Part shown: in pieces, positions 1-5,688 of the stretch
How positions within the stretch are numbered: position 1 is the stretch's first letter
Layout: every line of letters starts with the position of its first letter
NCBI GenBank assembly: GCA_029942205.1
Contig: JAOZTL010000162.1
Location: forward strand, 1-6,995
Length of the DNA stretch: 6,995 bases
Source of the DNA: Bacteroidales bacterium
GTDB taxonomy: Bacteria > Bacteroidota > Bacteroidia > Bacteroidales > JAOZTL01
Direction of reading: 5' to 3'
Notes under the pieces: model-generated
What the model saw: only the letters and a program-made list of their open reading frames with translations
What the model was told of the DNA's origin: nothing
The model's database searches: none
Program-made: the position numbers and the translations under genes

Positions 1-990
1 TCCCAAATCACCGCCACAAAGACGTACAATGCGGTAAGGCAATTCTAGTTTCTGCACCAGTGATTCCACGTAAGCAACCATCGCATCCAGCGTTTCGTAA
101 GATTTTTCGGGATGTTGTATTTGTACAACTTCCACTTTATCAAATTGATGCAAGCGGTTCAATCCACGAACGTCTTTGCCATACGAGCCTGCTTCGCGGC
201 GGAAACATGGCGTGTAAGCCGTATTTTTTATTGGAAAATCATTTACTTCCAAAATGACATCTCTATAAATATTGGTAACAGGAACTTCGGCTGTCGGGAT
301 TAAATATAAGTTATCAACACCAACGTGATACATTTGTCCTTCTTTGTCTGGCAATTGTCCTGTTCCGTAGCCCGAGTCTTGATTAACCAACAATGGGGGC
401 ATAATTTCGGTATAGCCAGCATCACGTGCTTGATCCAAAAAGAATGAAATGAGAGCACGTTGTAATCTTGCGCCTTTACCTTTATAAACAGGGAAACCTG
501 CGCCTGTTAATTTATTGCCCAATTCAAAATCAATGATGTCGTATTCTTTTGCCAAATCCCAATGAGGAAATACTTTTGAAGTAAAAGAAGGCATTTCGCC
601 TCCCGAACGAATTTCTTCGTTATCCGCATCCGTTTTTCCCGATGGAACTGATGCGTGAGGCAAGTTTGGTATTTGCAACAATAAGCCTAATAATTCTTCT
701 TCTTTTTGCGCCAAGTCTTGCGATAGCATTTTCGATTCTTCTTTTAAGTCGCTCGTTTTGCTTTTGGCGGCATTGGCTTCTGCTATTTGTTTGTTTTTGA
801 ATAGGATACCAATTTCTTTCGAGATGTTATTCATCTCGGATTGTATCGCCTGAAGCTTGCTTTGAATTGCTTTCTTTTGATCGTCTGTTTCGATCACTTT
901 GTTTAGGCGTGAAGTTACGTCAATATTTCGTACTTCCATTCTTTTTGCAATCATCGTCTGATTGTCTCGTATGAATTTTATTGTGAGCAT
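1..990 (-). CDS. serS: Seryl-tRNA synthetase, C-terminus cut by window edge
   Basis: Class II aminoacyl-tRNA synthetase that charges tRNA-Ser with serine in the cytoplasm. The reverse strand is open for 330 codons from the ATG at 990-988 to the window edge; no stop is reached. The start is typical (MLTIKFIRDN). Residues about 27-105 are rich in Lys, Glu, Gln and Leu and form the antiparallel coiled-coil arm that grips the tRNA. The class II motif 1 region is near residues 195-201 (EIMPPLL, followed by VN). The serine-binding TAE triplet is at 233-235. Motif 2 runs from F263 (FRREAGSYGKD, then RGLNRLHQFD). The visible part ends in LCGGDLG at 324-330. Family members are about 420-430 residues long, so roughly 95 residues, including motif 3, lie outside. 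The terminator between it and rpmA suggests it is transcribed separately. I see no clear promoter in the 94 bases upstream. Identity is near certain. Confidence 0.97.
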   Translation of the reverse strand, partial: MLTIKFIRDNQTMIAKRMEVRNIDVTSRLNKVIETDDQKKAIQSKLQAIQSEMNNISKEIGILFKNKQIAEANAAKSKTSDLKEESKMLSQDLAQKEEELLGLLLQIPNLPHASVPSGKTDADNEEIRSGGEMPSFTSKVFPHWDLAKEYDIIDFELGNKLTGAGFPVYKGKGARLQRALISFFLDQARDAGYTEIMPPLLVNQDSGYGTGQLPDKEGQMYHVGVDNLYLIPTAEVPVTNIYRDVILEVNDFPIKNTAYTPCFRREAGSYGKDVRGLNRLHQFDKVEVVQIQHPEKSYETLDAMVAYVESLVQKLELPYRIVRLCGGDLG

Positions 991-1084
991 AATAAAATTT
1001 TTAGAACTATGTGCGTGCTATTTTATAAGAACTAATGTTTAGACGTAACTGAATGTGTTTTACGATAGTCCTTAATTATTTATT

Positions 1085-1126
1085 GTAACAAAAAATCTCC
1101 TAAGCACATCGAGTTCTTAGGAGATT
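1085..1126 (-). terminator. Intrinsic terminator of the rplU-rpmA operon
   Basis: A perfect 11-bp inverted repeat (AATCTCCTAAG at 1094-1104, CTTAGGAGATT at 1116-1126) encloses an 11-base loop. Read on the minus strand, the hairpin is followed by TTTTTTGTTAC, a proper T-tract. It begins 26 bases after the rpmA stop codon and ends about 95 bases before the serS start, so it closes the ribosomal protein transcript. The plus strand shows only a weaker T-run after the hairpin and carries no gene here. Confidence 0.88.
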
Positions 1127-1152
1127 CGTTCATTTTTTGTAAGAAAAAGAGA

Positions 1153-1425
1153 TTAAGCCTCTGCTACAACTTCGTCAGGAATAATGCTAACAAAAGATCT
1201 ATTTTTCATTCCTTTTTTAAAATTGACAGTGCCAGAAACCAATGCAAATAATGTGTGGTCTTTTCCTAAACCTATATTTTCTCCTGGGTGGTGTACTGTT
1301 CCTCGTTGGCGAACGATAATGTTTCCTGCTTTTGCATGTTGGCCGCCATATATTTTTACGCCTAATCGTTTACTTTCCGATTCTCTTCCGTTCTTCGAAC
1401 TACCAGCTCCTTTTTTATGTGCCAT
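1153..1425 (-). CDS. rpmA: 50S ribosomal protein L27 (bL27)
   Basis: Large-subunit ribosomal protein whose N-terminal tail reaches toward the peptidyl transferase centre. The 90-residue product has the usual length. It starts MAHKKGAGSSKNGRESESKR, the strongly conserved L27 N-terminus, followed by LGVKIYGGQ and the NIIVRQRGT segment typical of the family. The mature N-terminus begins directly after Met, so the cleavable extension found in Firmicutes L27 (removed by the Prp protease) is absent. It lies 108 bases downstream of rplU on the same strand, the usual pairing, and is followed by a terminator, so the two are probably one operon. The upstream sequence is A-rich (TTAAAAAAACAAGAAA before ATG) without a strong Shine-Dalgarno, as is common in Bacteroidota. 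Confidence 0.98.
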   Translation of the reverse strand: MAHKKGAGSSKNGRESESKRLGVKIYGGQHAKAGNIIVRQRGTVHHPGENIGLGKDHTLFALVSGTVNFKKGMKNRSFVSIIPDEVVAEA

Positions 1426-1533
1426 TTTCTTGTTTTTTTAATATTGAGTACTCGTACTAAAATTACTCCTGAACTCGATAGCTATGAGAAATAATTTTTG
1501 TTGTAATAATCGTTTGAAGACTTTTATTAATAC

Positions 1534-1845
1534 TTAAAGAGTAATGTCTTCGATTTGAACTTGTGTCAAATATTGACGATGTCCATTTTTTTTCTTGTAA
1601 CCTTTTCTTCTTTTCTTCTTGAAAACAATTACTTTATCGCCTTTTAGGTGAGAAACGATTTTTCCTGTGATTTTTGCTCCTTCTACTATTGGTGCTCCTA
1701 CAGAAATTGTTCCTTCATTGTCTACTAAAAGTACTTTGTCAAATTCTACTTGCTCGCCTTCTGCTTGTGGAAGTCTGTGAACAAATACTTTTGATTCTTT
1801 TGCAACTTTGAATTGTTGCCCTGCTATTTCTACTATTGCGTACAT
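1534..1845 (-). CDS. rplU: 50S ribosomal protein L21 (bL21)
   Basis: Large-subunit ribosomal protein that binds 23S rRNA. The 103-residue product has the standard length and family landmarks: the start MYAIVEIAGQQFKV, the central VLLVD..G.ISVG.P segment, and the very basic patch VFKKKRRKGYKKKNGHRQ near residues 74-91 that contacts rRNA, ending LTQVQIEDITL. It is the first gene of the probable rplU-rpmA operon. A consensus Bacteroidota promoter lies about 90-120 bases upstream, leaving a leader of about 85 bases. That leader contains short complementary segments (see the leader entry), so autogenous control is possible but not shown. The AAAAAAGAAAAA run just before ATG replaces a classical ribosome binding site. 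Confidence 0.98.
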   Translation of the reverse strand: MYAIVEIAGQQFKVAKESKVFVHRLPQAEGEQVEFDKVLLVDNEGTISVGAPIVEGAKITGKIVSHLKGDKVIVFKKKRRKGYKKKNGHRQYLTQVQIEDITL

Positions 1846-1930
1846 TTTTTCTTTTTTAAATTAGTAGAGGTGGTAATAGTCAAATATTATCTGGCTTATT
1901 AGCTCTTGTTTACCTCCCGCAAAACTTTGA
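1846..1930 (-). promoter_or_regulatory. 5' leader of rplU, possibly structured
   Basis: The stretch between the predicted rplU transcription start and its ATG contains pairable segments on the minus strand. GGGAGGTAA near the 5' end can pair with TTACC or ACCTC about 40 bases later. Between them sit a small GCT-AATA-AGC hairpin and a TAATA/TATTA hairpin with a 6-base loop. The arms offer two alternative registers. Ribosomal protein leaders that bind their own product are known, including an L21 leader family in Firmicutes. Assigning that role here is inference; pairing in AT-rich DNA is easily fortuitous. Confidence 0.35.
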
Positions 1931-1935
1931 AGCTG

Positions 1936-1966
1936 CAAAAGTAGGAAATCTTTATTTGCTAAACAA
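1936..1966 (-). promoter_or_regulatory. Bacteroidota-type promoter for rplU-rpmA
   Basis: On the minus strand a TTG (1966-1964) is followed after 20 bases by TACTTTTG (1943-1936), a perfect match to the -7 element TAnnTTTG used by the primary sigma factor of Bacteroidota. The predicted transcription start is near 1930, between the upstream lipoprotein terminator and rplU. The position and exact match make this one of the better-supported promoters in the window. Confidence 0.75.
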
Positions 1967-1990
1967 GTCTTTTTGCTTTAATTTGATAAA

Positions 1991-2023
1991 TAAAAAAGAG
2001 CCTCCTGCGAAGCTCTTTTTTTG
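1991..2023 (-). terminator. Intrinsic terminator downstream of the lipoprotein gene
   Basis: A 10-bp inverted repeat (AAAAAAGAGC at 1992-2001, GCTCTTTTTT at 2012-2021) encloses a 10-base loop. Read on the minus strand it gives GAGC...GCTC followed by TTTTTTATTT, a normal intrinsic terminator. It lies about 140 bases after the lipoprotein stop codon and just upstream of the rplU promoter, so it insulates the ribosomal operon. A T-run also follows on the plus strand, so it could work in both directions, although no plus-strand gene reads into it. Confidence 0.8.
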
Positions 2024-2161
2024 TTTTTAGAGATGCGATAGCTATCTCTCCAGCTTAAGTGTATAATTAAACGATACTTTTTTATTTTGAAATTACTTAT
2101 AAATTCTTGATTACAAAATATTTGCACTAGTGTGTAAGCAATATCAAATAGCACGAAGTGC

Positions 2162-2929
2162 TTACATCTCGTTTAGATCATAATCTACTTGTAAACCGTT
2201 GAATGTTACGGTGATTTTACCACATTCGCCTGTTTTGAACGTTATAGAAGTAATGTTGTCGCCTTCAGTAGTTGTAATGTTTCCTGAATCGAACCATTTG
2301 CAACCTTTTAATTTAATCAAATCAACTGCTGTACGAGTAAAATCAACACCTTCTGCGTTTGTTCCTGTTACTGTTCTGTTAATTTTGAACTGGAAAGGAG
2401 CTTCGGATATAATTACTACTGTTCCTGCTGATGACCAAGTCATTGTACCACCTTCGGCAAATGTAAGCGTGTTGTTTGTAAATGCTTCGGTAATCGTGTT
2501 GTCAGCTGTACGTGCATAAGTACGAGTTCCGTTAAGTACATTACCGTCAAACGAGTAATTGTCAAAAGTAACAGTTAATGTAGTACTTATTGTACGGAAT
2601 AAACCTGATAATGCAAAAATGACTTTTCCTTTACGCTTGATTCCATCGTTTAATTCAGGATCTACTACGCCCTCTGTTCCGTAATCTACGGTAAGTGTTA
2701 AGCCATTCCAACTAGAGTTAGGAAATGTTGTCGTTGCTTTGCCGCTTGTACCTGCATAGCTGTTCATGATAGCAAATACATCGCCATCAGCACCTTCTGC
2801 TTTTGCATCTTGCGCTAGAGTCTCTTCGTTTAGATCTTCTACTGAATCTAAGTTTAGCTCATCACATGAATAGCCAATCATCCCGATTGCTACGAATAAG
2901 AAAATAATTTTAAACCAATTTGTCTTCAT
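2162..2929 (-). CDS. Bacteroidota lipoprotein of unknown function
   Basis: The 255-residue product has a lipoprotein signal peptide: Lys2 and Lys7 around the N-terminus, a hydrophobic core (IIFLFVAIGMI), and a lipobox ending in GYSC with the acylated cysteine at C22. The following residues are strikingly acidic (DELNLDSVEDLNEET), resembling the acidic export signals that send Bacteroidota lipoproteins to the cell surface; surface location is inference. From about residue 75 the chain alternates short hydrophobic and Thr/Asn-rich segments, as in beta-sheet proteins. Near residue 76 it has LTLTVDYG followed by KRKGKVIF, and near the end GCKWFDSG (C210, W212) and GECGKITVTFNG (C236). This pattern recalls a widespread uncharacterised Bacteroidota lipoprotein type; C210 and C236 could form a disulfide. 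It lies downstream of the FNR-like gene on the same strand after 208 bases. I do not recognise a specific function. Confidence 0.85.
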   Translation of the reverse strand: MKTNWFKIIFLFVAIGMIGYSCDELNLDSVEDLNEETLAQDAKAEGADGDVFAIMNSYAGTSGKATTTFPNSSWNGLTLTVDYGTEGVVDPELNDGIKRKGKVIFALSGLFRTISTTLTVTFDNYSFDGNVLNGTRTYARTADNTITEAFTNNTLTFAEGGTMTWSSAGTVVIISEAPFQFKINRTVTGTNAEGVDFTRTAVDLIKLKGCKWFDSGNITTTEGDNITSITFKTGECGKITVTFNGLQVDYDLNEM

Positions 2930-3137
2930 AATTTTTTGATTTTAAGTGTTTGTTTTTTAGCGTAACGCTTTTATTATATGAAAAATTGTATGTGCTTAAT
3001 GTTATTATTAATTATAAAATAAAGACAACAAAACAGTAGTAATGGTTGCATCTGCATTTTTGTTACAAGAAAAAGGAATTTATTCAAAAAAATAAGATGT
3101 AGATTTTAATTAATTATCAATATTTTTTATGAAATAA

Positions 3138-3833
3138 CTACCCGATTTTACTTAATCGGTGGAGCATCGCAATATCGTTGATGGTGATTTGTTTTCCTTT
3201 AACTTGGATGATTTTGTCGGCTTTTAATTCGTGTAGTAATTTGAGCATACTTTCGATCGACATGCCAGACAGCTCTGCAATATCACGGCGTGTGAGGTAT
3301 TTATAAATGTTTTCTTCTTGAAAAATAGACGAATTTAGATACAATAAGGATGCTGCCAACCTACCAGGCATGTTCTTTGTCCCAAGGATGGAGAATTTGT
3401 TGTACTGAAATCGATAATCGTTGCTATACCAGTCGATAACCAGAGAACCTACGTTGGGGTTTTGAGAAATTAATTGATTGACCGCTTCTTTTTTGATGAT
3501 GCATAGCTCTGCATTCTTGATGGCCACGGTGGAATATGGATAATAATCCTCTTTGCTAATGGCAGAAAATCCAATGAATTGACCAGAGCCAATGAAGCGA
3601 ATGATTAGTTTTTTATCTCTAAAGCCCTCTACTTCGGCTTTGACGAGTCCTTTTTTTAGATAAATAATATGAGAAACGAATGTATCTTGCTTAAATATGG
3701 ATTCGCCTTTTTTGTAAGATATGCTACGTTGGTTGGCGATGAGAAGTTTTAGTTCGTCGGCACTTAGTGTGTGGCGATTAAAGCAGTCGAAAACACAGTT
3801 AGAACAGTCTGCTGATGTGTCGTAGTTGTTCAT
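3138..3833 (-). CDS. CRP/FNR-family transcription regulator with four FNR-like cysteines
   Basis: A 231-residue DNA-binding regulator of FNR size. An N-terminal cysteine cluster (C10, C13, C17) precedes a cyclic-nucleotide-type beta-roll (about 35-120), a long dimerisation helix (about 125-165) and a C-terminal winged helix-turn-helix (about 178-218, LTRRDIAELSGMSIESMLKL). The protein has only four cysteines. The fourth, C111 in NAELCIIKKEAV, falls where E. coli FNR has C122 (SMVCEIPFETL). E. coli FNR binds an oxygen-labile [4Fe-4S] cluster through C20, C23, C29 and C122, so an Fe-S sensing role is a reasonable inference; spacing differs slightly (CX2CX3C, not CX2CX5C). In the recognition helix, FNR's E209 is kept (E194), but S212 and R213 become L197 and K198, so the DNA site may differ. 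Gene name is uncertain, so none is given. It has its own promoter and may regulate itself. Confidence 0.93.
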   Translation of the reverse strand: MNNYDTSADCSNCVFDCFNRHTLSADELKLLIANQRSISYKKGESIFKQDTFVSHIIYLKKGLVKAEVEGFRDKKLIIRFIGSGQFIGFSAISKEDYYPYSTVAIKNAELCIIKKEAVNQLISQNPNVGSLVIDWYSNDYRFQYNKFSILGTKNMPGRLAASLLYLNSSIFQEENIYKYLTRRDIAELSGMSIESMLKLLHELKADKIIQVKGKQITINDIAMLHRLSKIG

Positions 3834-3867
3834 AAAAAGATTGAATATAAAAACGAAACGGATTAAC

Positions 3868-3898
3868 CAAAAGTAGTCCTTTTTTGTGTATAATCAAA
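3868..3898 (-). promoter_or_regulatory. Consensus promoter of the FNR-like gene
   Basis: On the minus strand TTTG (3898-3895) is followed after exactly 19 bases by TACTTTTG (3875-3868). Both elements match the Bacteroidota -33/-7 consensus (TTTG, N19, TAnnTTTG) perfectly. The predicted start lies near 3861, giving a leader of about 28 bases before the ATG at 3833. The -7 octamer is identical to that of the rplU promoter. Confidence 0.82.
3884..3897 (-). promoter_or_regulatory. Possible CRP/FNR-type operator over the -33 element
   Basis: TTGATTATACACAA on the minus strand matches the CRP/FNR core TTGA-N6-TCAA in 7 of 8 defined positions. The first half even fits the FNR half-site TTGAT. It overlaps the -33 TTTG of the regulator's own promoter, where a bound regulator would block polymerase. 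This is inference: the site sits in AT-rich DNA and the regulator's recognition helix differs from FNR. Confidence 0.35.
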
Positions 3899-4010
3899 AT
3901 CGAAATTAATTGTTTTTCTTATTCTTTTTTATTAGCTTGCGTTTTAGTTTCGGATAGCAAGTGATTTGTGTTTATCCCATTAAATAAATTGAGCATTTTA
4001 TATTAAAGTT

Positions 4011-4397
4011 ATGGCATTATTTACTATTCTTATTGTAGAAGACAGTGAAACGAGTGGATTACTTATTCAGTCATTGTTTGAAGAAACAGGACGTTACAAA
4101 GCAAATATAGCAATGACTGGAACTAAAGCATTGCATTTTGTGAAAAAAGAGATTCCTAACCTGATTTTACTGGATATTATGTTACCTGATATAGACGGAT
4201 ACACCATTCTCAAACGATTGAAGATGAATCATACGACAAAGAATATTCCTGTGATAATGGTGAGTGCAAAGAATCGCACAGCAGATATTGAAAAAGCAAT
4301 GAAACTTGGTGCGATAGATTACATCGTGAAGCCAATTGGAGTCAATAATCTCTTTGCACGTGTAGAAACGTTTAGGCTATCTGCCGAAAACGAGTGA
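4011..4397 (+). CDS. Stand-alone response regulator receiver protein (CheY-like)
   Basis: A 128-residue single-domain receiver of the CheY fold, a phosphorylation switch for a histidine kinase or phosphorelay. Key residues are all present: acidic pair E10-D11 for Mg2+ binding, phospho-acceptor D55 in LILLDIMLPD, the conserved Ser/Thr as S85 in VIMVSAKN, the aromatic switch residue Y104, and K107 in the DYIVKP motif. No output domain follows, so it should act by protein-protein contact or as a phosphate shuttle. No histidine kinase lies in the window, so its partner is unknown. It is transcribed divergently from the FNR-like gene. pgk follows after 67 bases with no visible terminator, so read-through is possible. 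I could not find a consensus promoter in the 177 bases upstream. The fold is certain; the pathway is not. Confidence 0.94.
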   Translation: MALFTILIVEDSETSGLLIQSLFEETGRYKANIAMTGTKALHFVKKEIPNLILLDIMLPDIDGYTILKRLKMNHTTKNIPVIMVSAKNRTADIEKAMKLGAIDYIVKPIGVNNLFARVETFRLSAENE

Positions 4398-4464
4398 TTT
4401 TATCAAAATAAGATCTAATTATCAATTATTTATATTCAATTATAATTATTAAAATAGTAATAAA

Positions 4465-5655
4465 ATGCAAGATATAGAACAATATAACTTTACAAATAAG
4501 AAAGCTATCGTACGTGTAGATTTTAATGTACCACTTAATGCCGAGTTTCAGATAACAGACGATACACGCATACAAGCAGCATTGCCCACCATTCGGAAAA
4601 TAATCGAAAAAGGTGGGAGTGTTATACTTATGTCACACTTGGGACGACCAAAGAATGGAGCAGAAGATAAGTTTTCTTTAAAGCATTTGGTCGGATACTT
4701 GTCCGATTTGCTTGAGCAAAGCGTGAAATTTGCAACGGATTGTATCGGGGAAGTAGCTCAGAAAGCAGTAACAGAGCTCAATGCTGGCGAAGTGCTATTG
4801 TTAGAAAACTTACGCTTTTATAAAGAAGAGACCACTGGCGATAAAGAATTTGCTAAGAAACTGGCAAATTTGGCCGACGTGTACGTGAACGATGCTTTCG
4901 GGACAGCACACCGTGCACATGCTTCGACCACAGTTATTGCCGATTACTTTAAAAATGACAAAATGTTTGGCTTCTTGATCGAGAATGAGCTGAAAAGTAT
5001 CGATAAAGTACTGCAATCGGCACAAAAACCATTTACTGCAATTATGGGAGGAGCAAAAGTTTCATCGAAAATAACCATTATTAAAGAACTTCTCTCCAAA
5101 GTGGATAACTTGATTATTGGTGGCGGAATGACTTATACCTTTGTGAAAGCTGCTGGCGGACAGATTGGTGCATCGCTAGTGGAAGACGATAAGCTGCATT
5201 TGGCTGCCGAAGTGGTAGAATTGGCAAAGGCTAAAAACGTGAAGCTCTATCTGCCTGTGGATGGCATCAATGCCGATAAATTTGATAAGGACGCACAAAC
5301 AGAATATACCGCTATCGGTGAAGTTTCGGATGGCTGGATGGGATTAGACATTGGCGAAAAAACTGCCGAATTATTTGCCGAAGTGATTGAGAACTCAGCC
5401 TCGATACTATGGAATGGTCCCATGGGTGTGTTTGAGATGGAAAAGTTTGAGAACGGAACAAAACGCATTGCTCAAGCGGTGGCAAGTGCTACACAAAAAG
5501 GTGCTTTCTCGATGATTGGCGGTGGCGATTCGGTAGCAGCAATCAAGAAATATAACTTTGGCGATCAAGTGAGCTATGTTTCTACTGGTGGCGGAGCTTT
5601 GCTAGAGTATATGGAAGGAAAAGAATTACCTGGAATAAAAGCTATTCGGGGATAA
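4465..5655 (+). CDS. pgk: Phosphoglycerate kinase
   Basis: Cytoplasmic glycolytic and gluconeogenic enzyme interconverting 1,3-bisphosphoglycerate plus ADP and 3-phosphoglycerate plus ATP. The 396-residue product has normal bacterial length and all landmarks. The N-terminal domain binds the phosphoglycerate: VRVDFNVP at 16-23 (with R17), SHLGRP at 57-62, LLLENLRFY at 111-119 and NDAFGTAHRAHAS at 142-154. The C-terminal domain binds nucleotide: GGAKVSSKI at 195-203 with K202, GGGMTYTF at 219-226, WNGPMGVFE at 316-324, GGGDS at 352-356 and STGGGALLE at 373-381. The start is the first in-frame ATG, preceded by an AT-rich spacer carrying a direct repeat (TCAATTAT at 4422-4429 and 4436-4443). No consensus promoter is visible there, so it may be transcribed from the receiver gene's promoter. 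The gldA-type gene begins 33 bases downstream. Confidence 0.98.
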   Translation: MQDIEQYNFTNKKAIVRVDFNVPLNAEFQITDDTRIQAALPTIRKIIEKGGSVILMSHLGRPKNGAEDKFSLKHLVGYLSDLLEQSVKFATDCIGEVAQKAVTELNAGEVLLLENLRFYKEETTGDKEFAKKLANLADVYVNDAFGTAHRAHASTTVIADYFKNDKMFGFLIENELKSIDKVLQSAQKPFTAIMGGAKVSSKITIIKELLSKVDNLIIGGGMTYTFVKAAGGQIGASLVEDDKLHLAAEVVELAKAKNVKLYLPVDGINADKFDKDAQTEYTAIGEVSDGWMGLDIGEKTAELFAEVIENSASILWNGPMGVFEMEKFENGTKRIAQAVASATQKGAFSMIGGGDSVAAIKKYNFGDQVSYVSTGGGALLEYMEGKELPGIKAIRG

Positions 5656-5688
5656 AGATAGAGGTAGAAGTCTTTAATATTATATGAA

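Larger units (their letters stand above)
1846..2161. other. 316-base intergenic region between rplU and the lipoprotein gene
   Basis: No coding region is visible. From left to right it holds the rplU leader, the rplU promoter, the terminator hairpin, and then a 3' untranslated stretch of about 140 bases for the lipoprotein transcript. That stretch has small inverted repeats: AGAGAT (2029-2034) with ATCTCT (2044-2049); the palindrome CACTAGTG (2125-2132); and TGTAAGCA (2133-2140) with TGCTTACA (2159-2166), which overlaps the lipoprotein stop codon. None of these is followed by a T-run on the minus strand. Confidence 0.6.

Noticed and set aside
60..303. Two overlapping plus-strand open frames of about 65 codons
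   Set aside because: They lie antisense to the catalytic motif region of serS and show no family features.
1556..1570. TTGA-N7-TCAA resembling a CRP/FNR site
   Set aside because: Wrong spacer by one base and located within the rplU coding sequence.
2959..2969. Perfect small inverted repeat AGCGT-A-ACGCT upstream of the lipoprotein gene
   Set aside because: Too short, with a one-base centre, and no consensus promoter beside it; could be an operator but nothing supports that.
3889..3894. TATAAT resembling an E. coli -10 box on the plus strand
   Set aside because: Bacteroidota primary sigma factors do not use this element, and it lies inside the opposing promoter.
3945..3952. TAGTTTCG as a promoter -7 element for the receiver gene
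   Set aside because: One mismatch to TAnnTTTG and no TTG at the right distance; the nearest usable TTG is 32 bases upstream.
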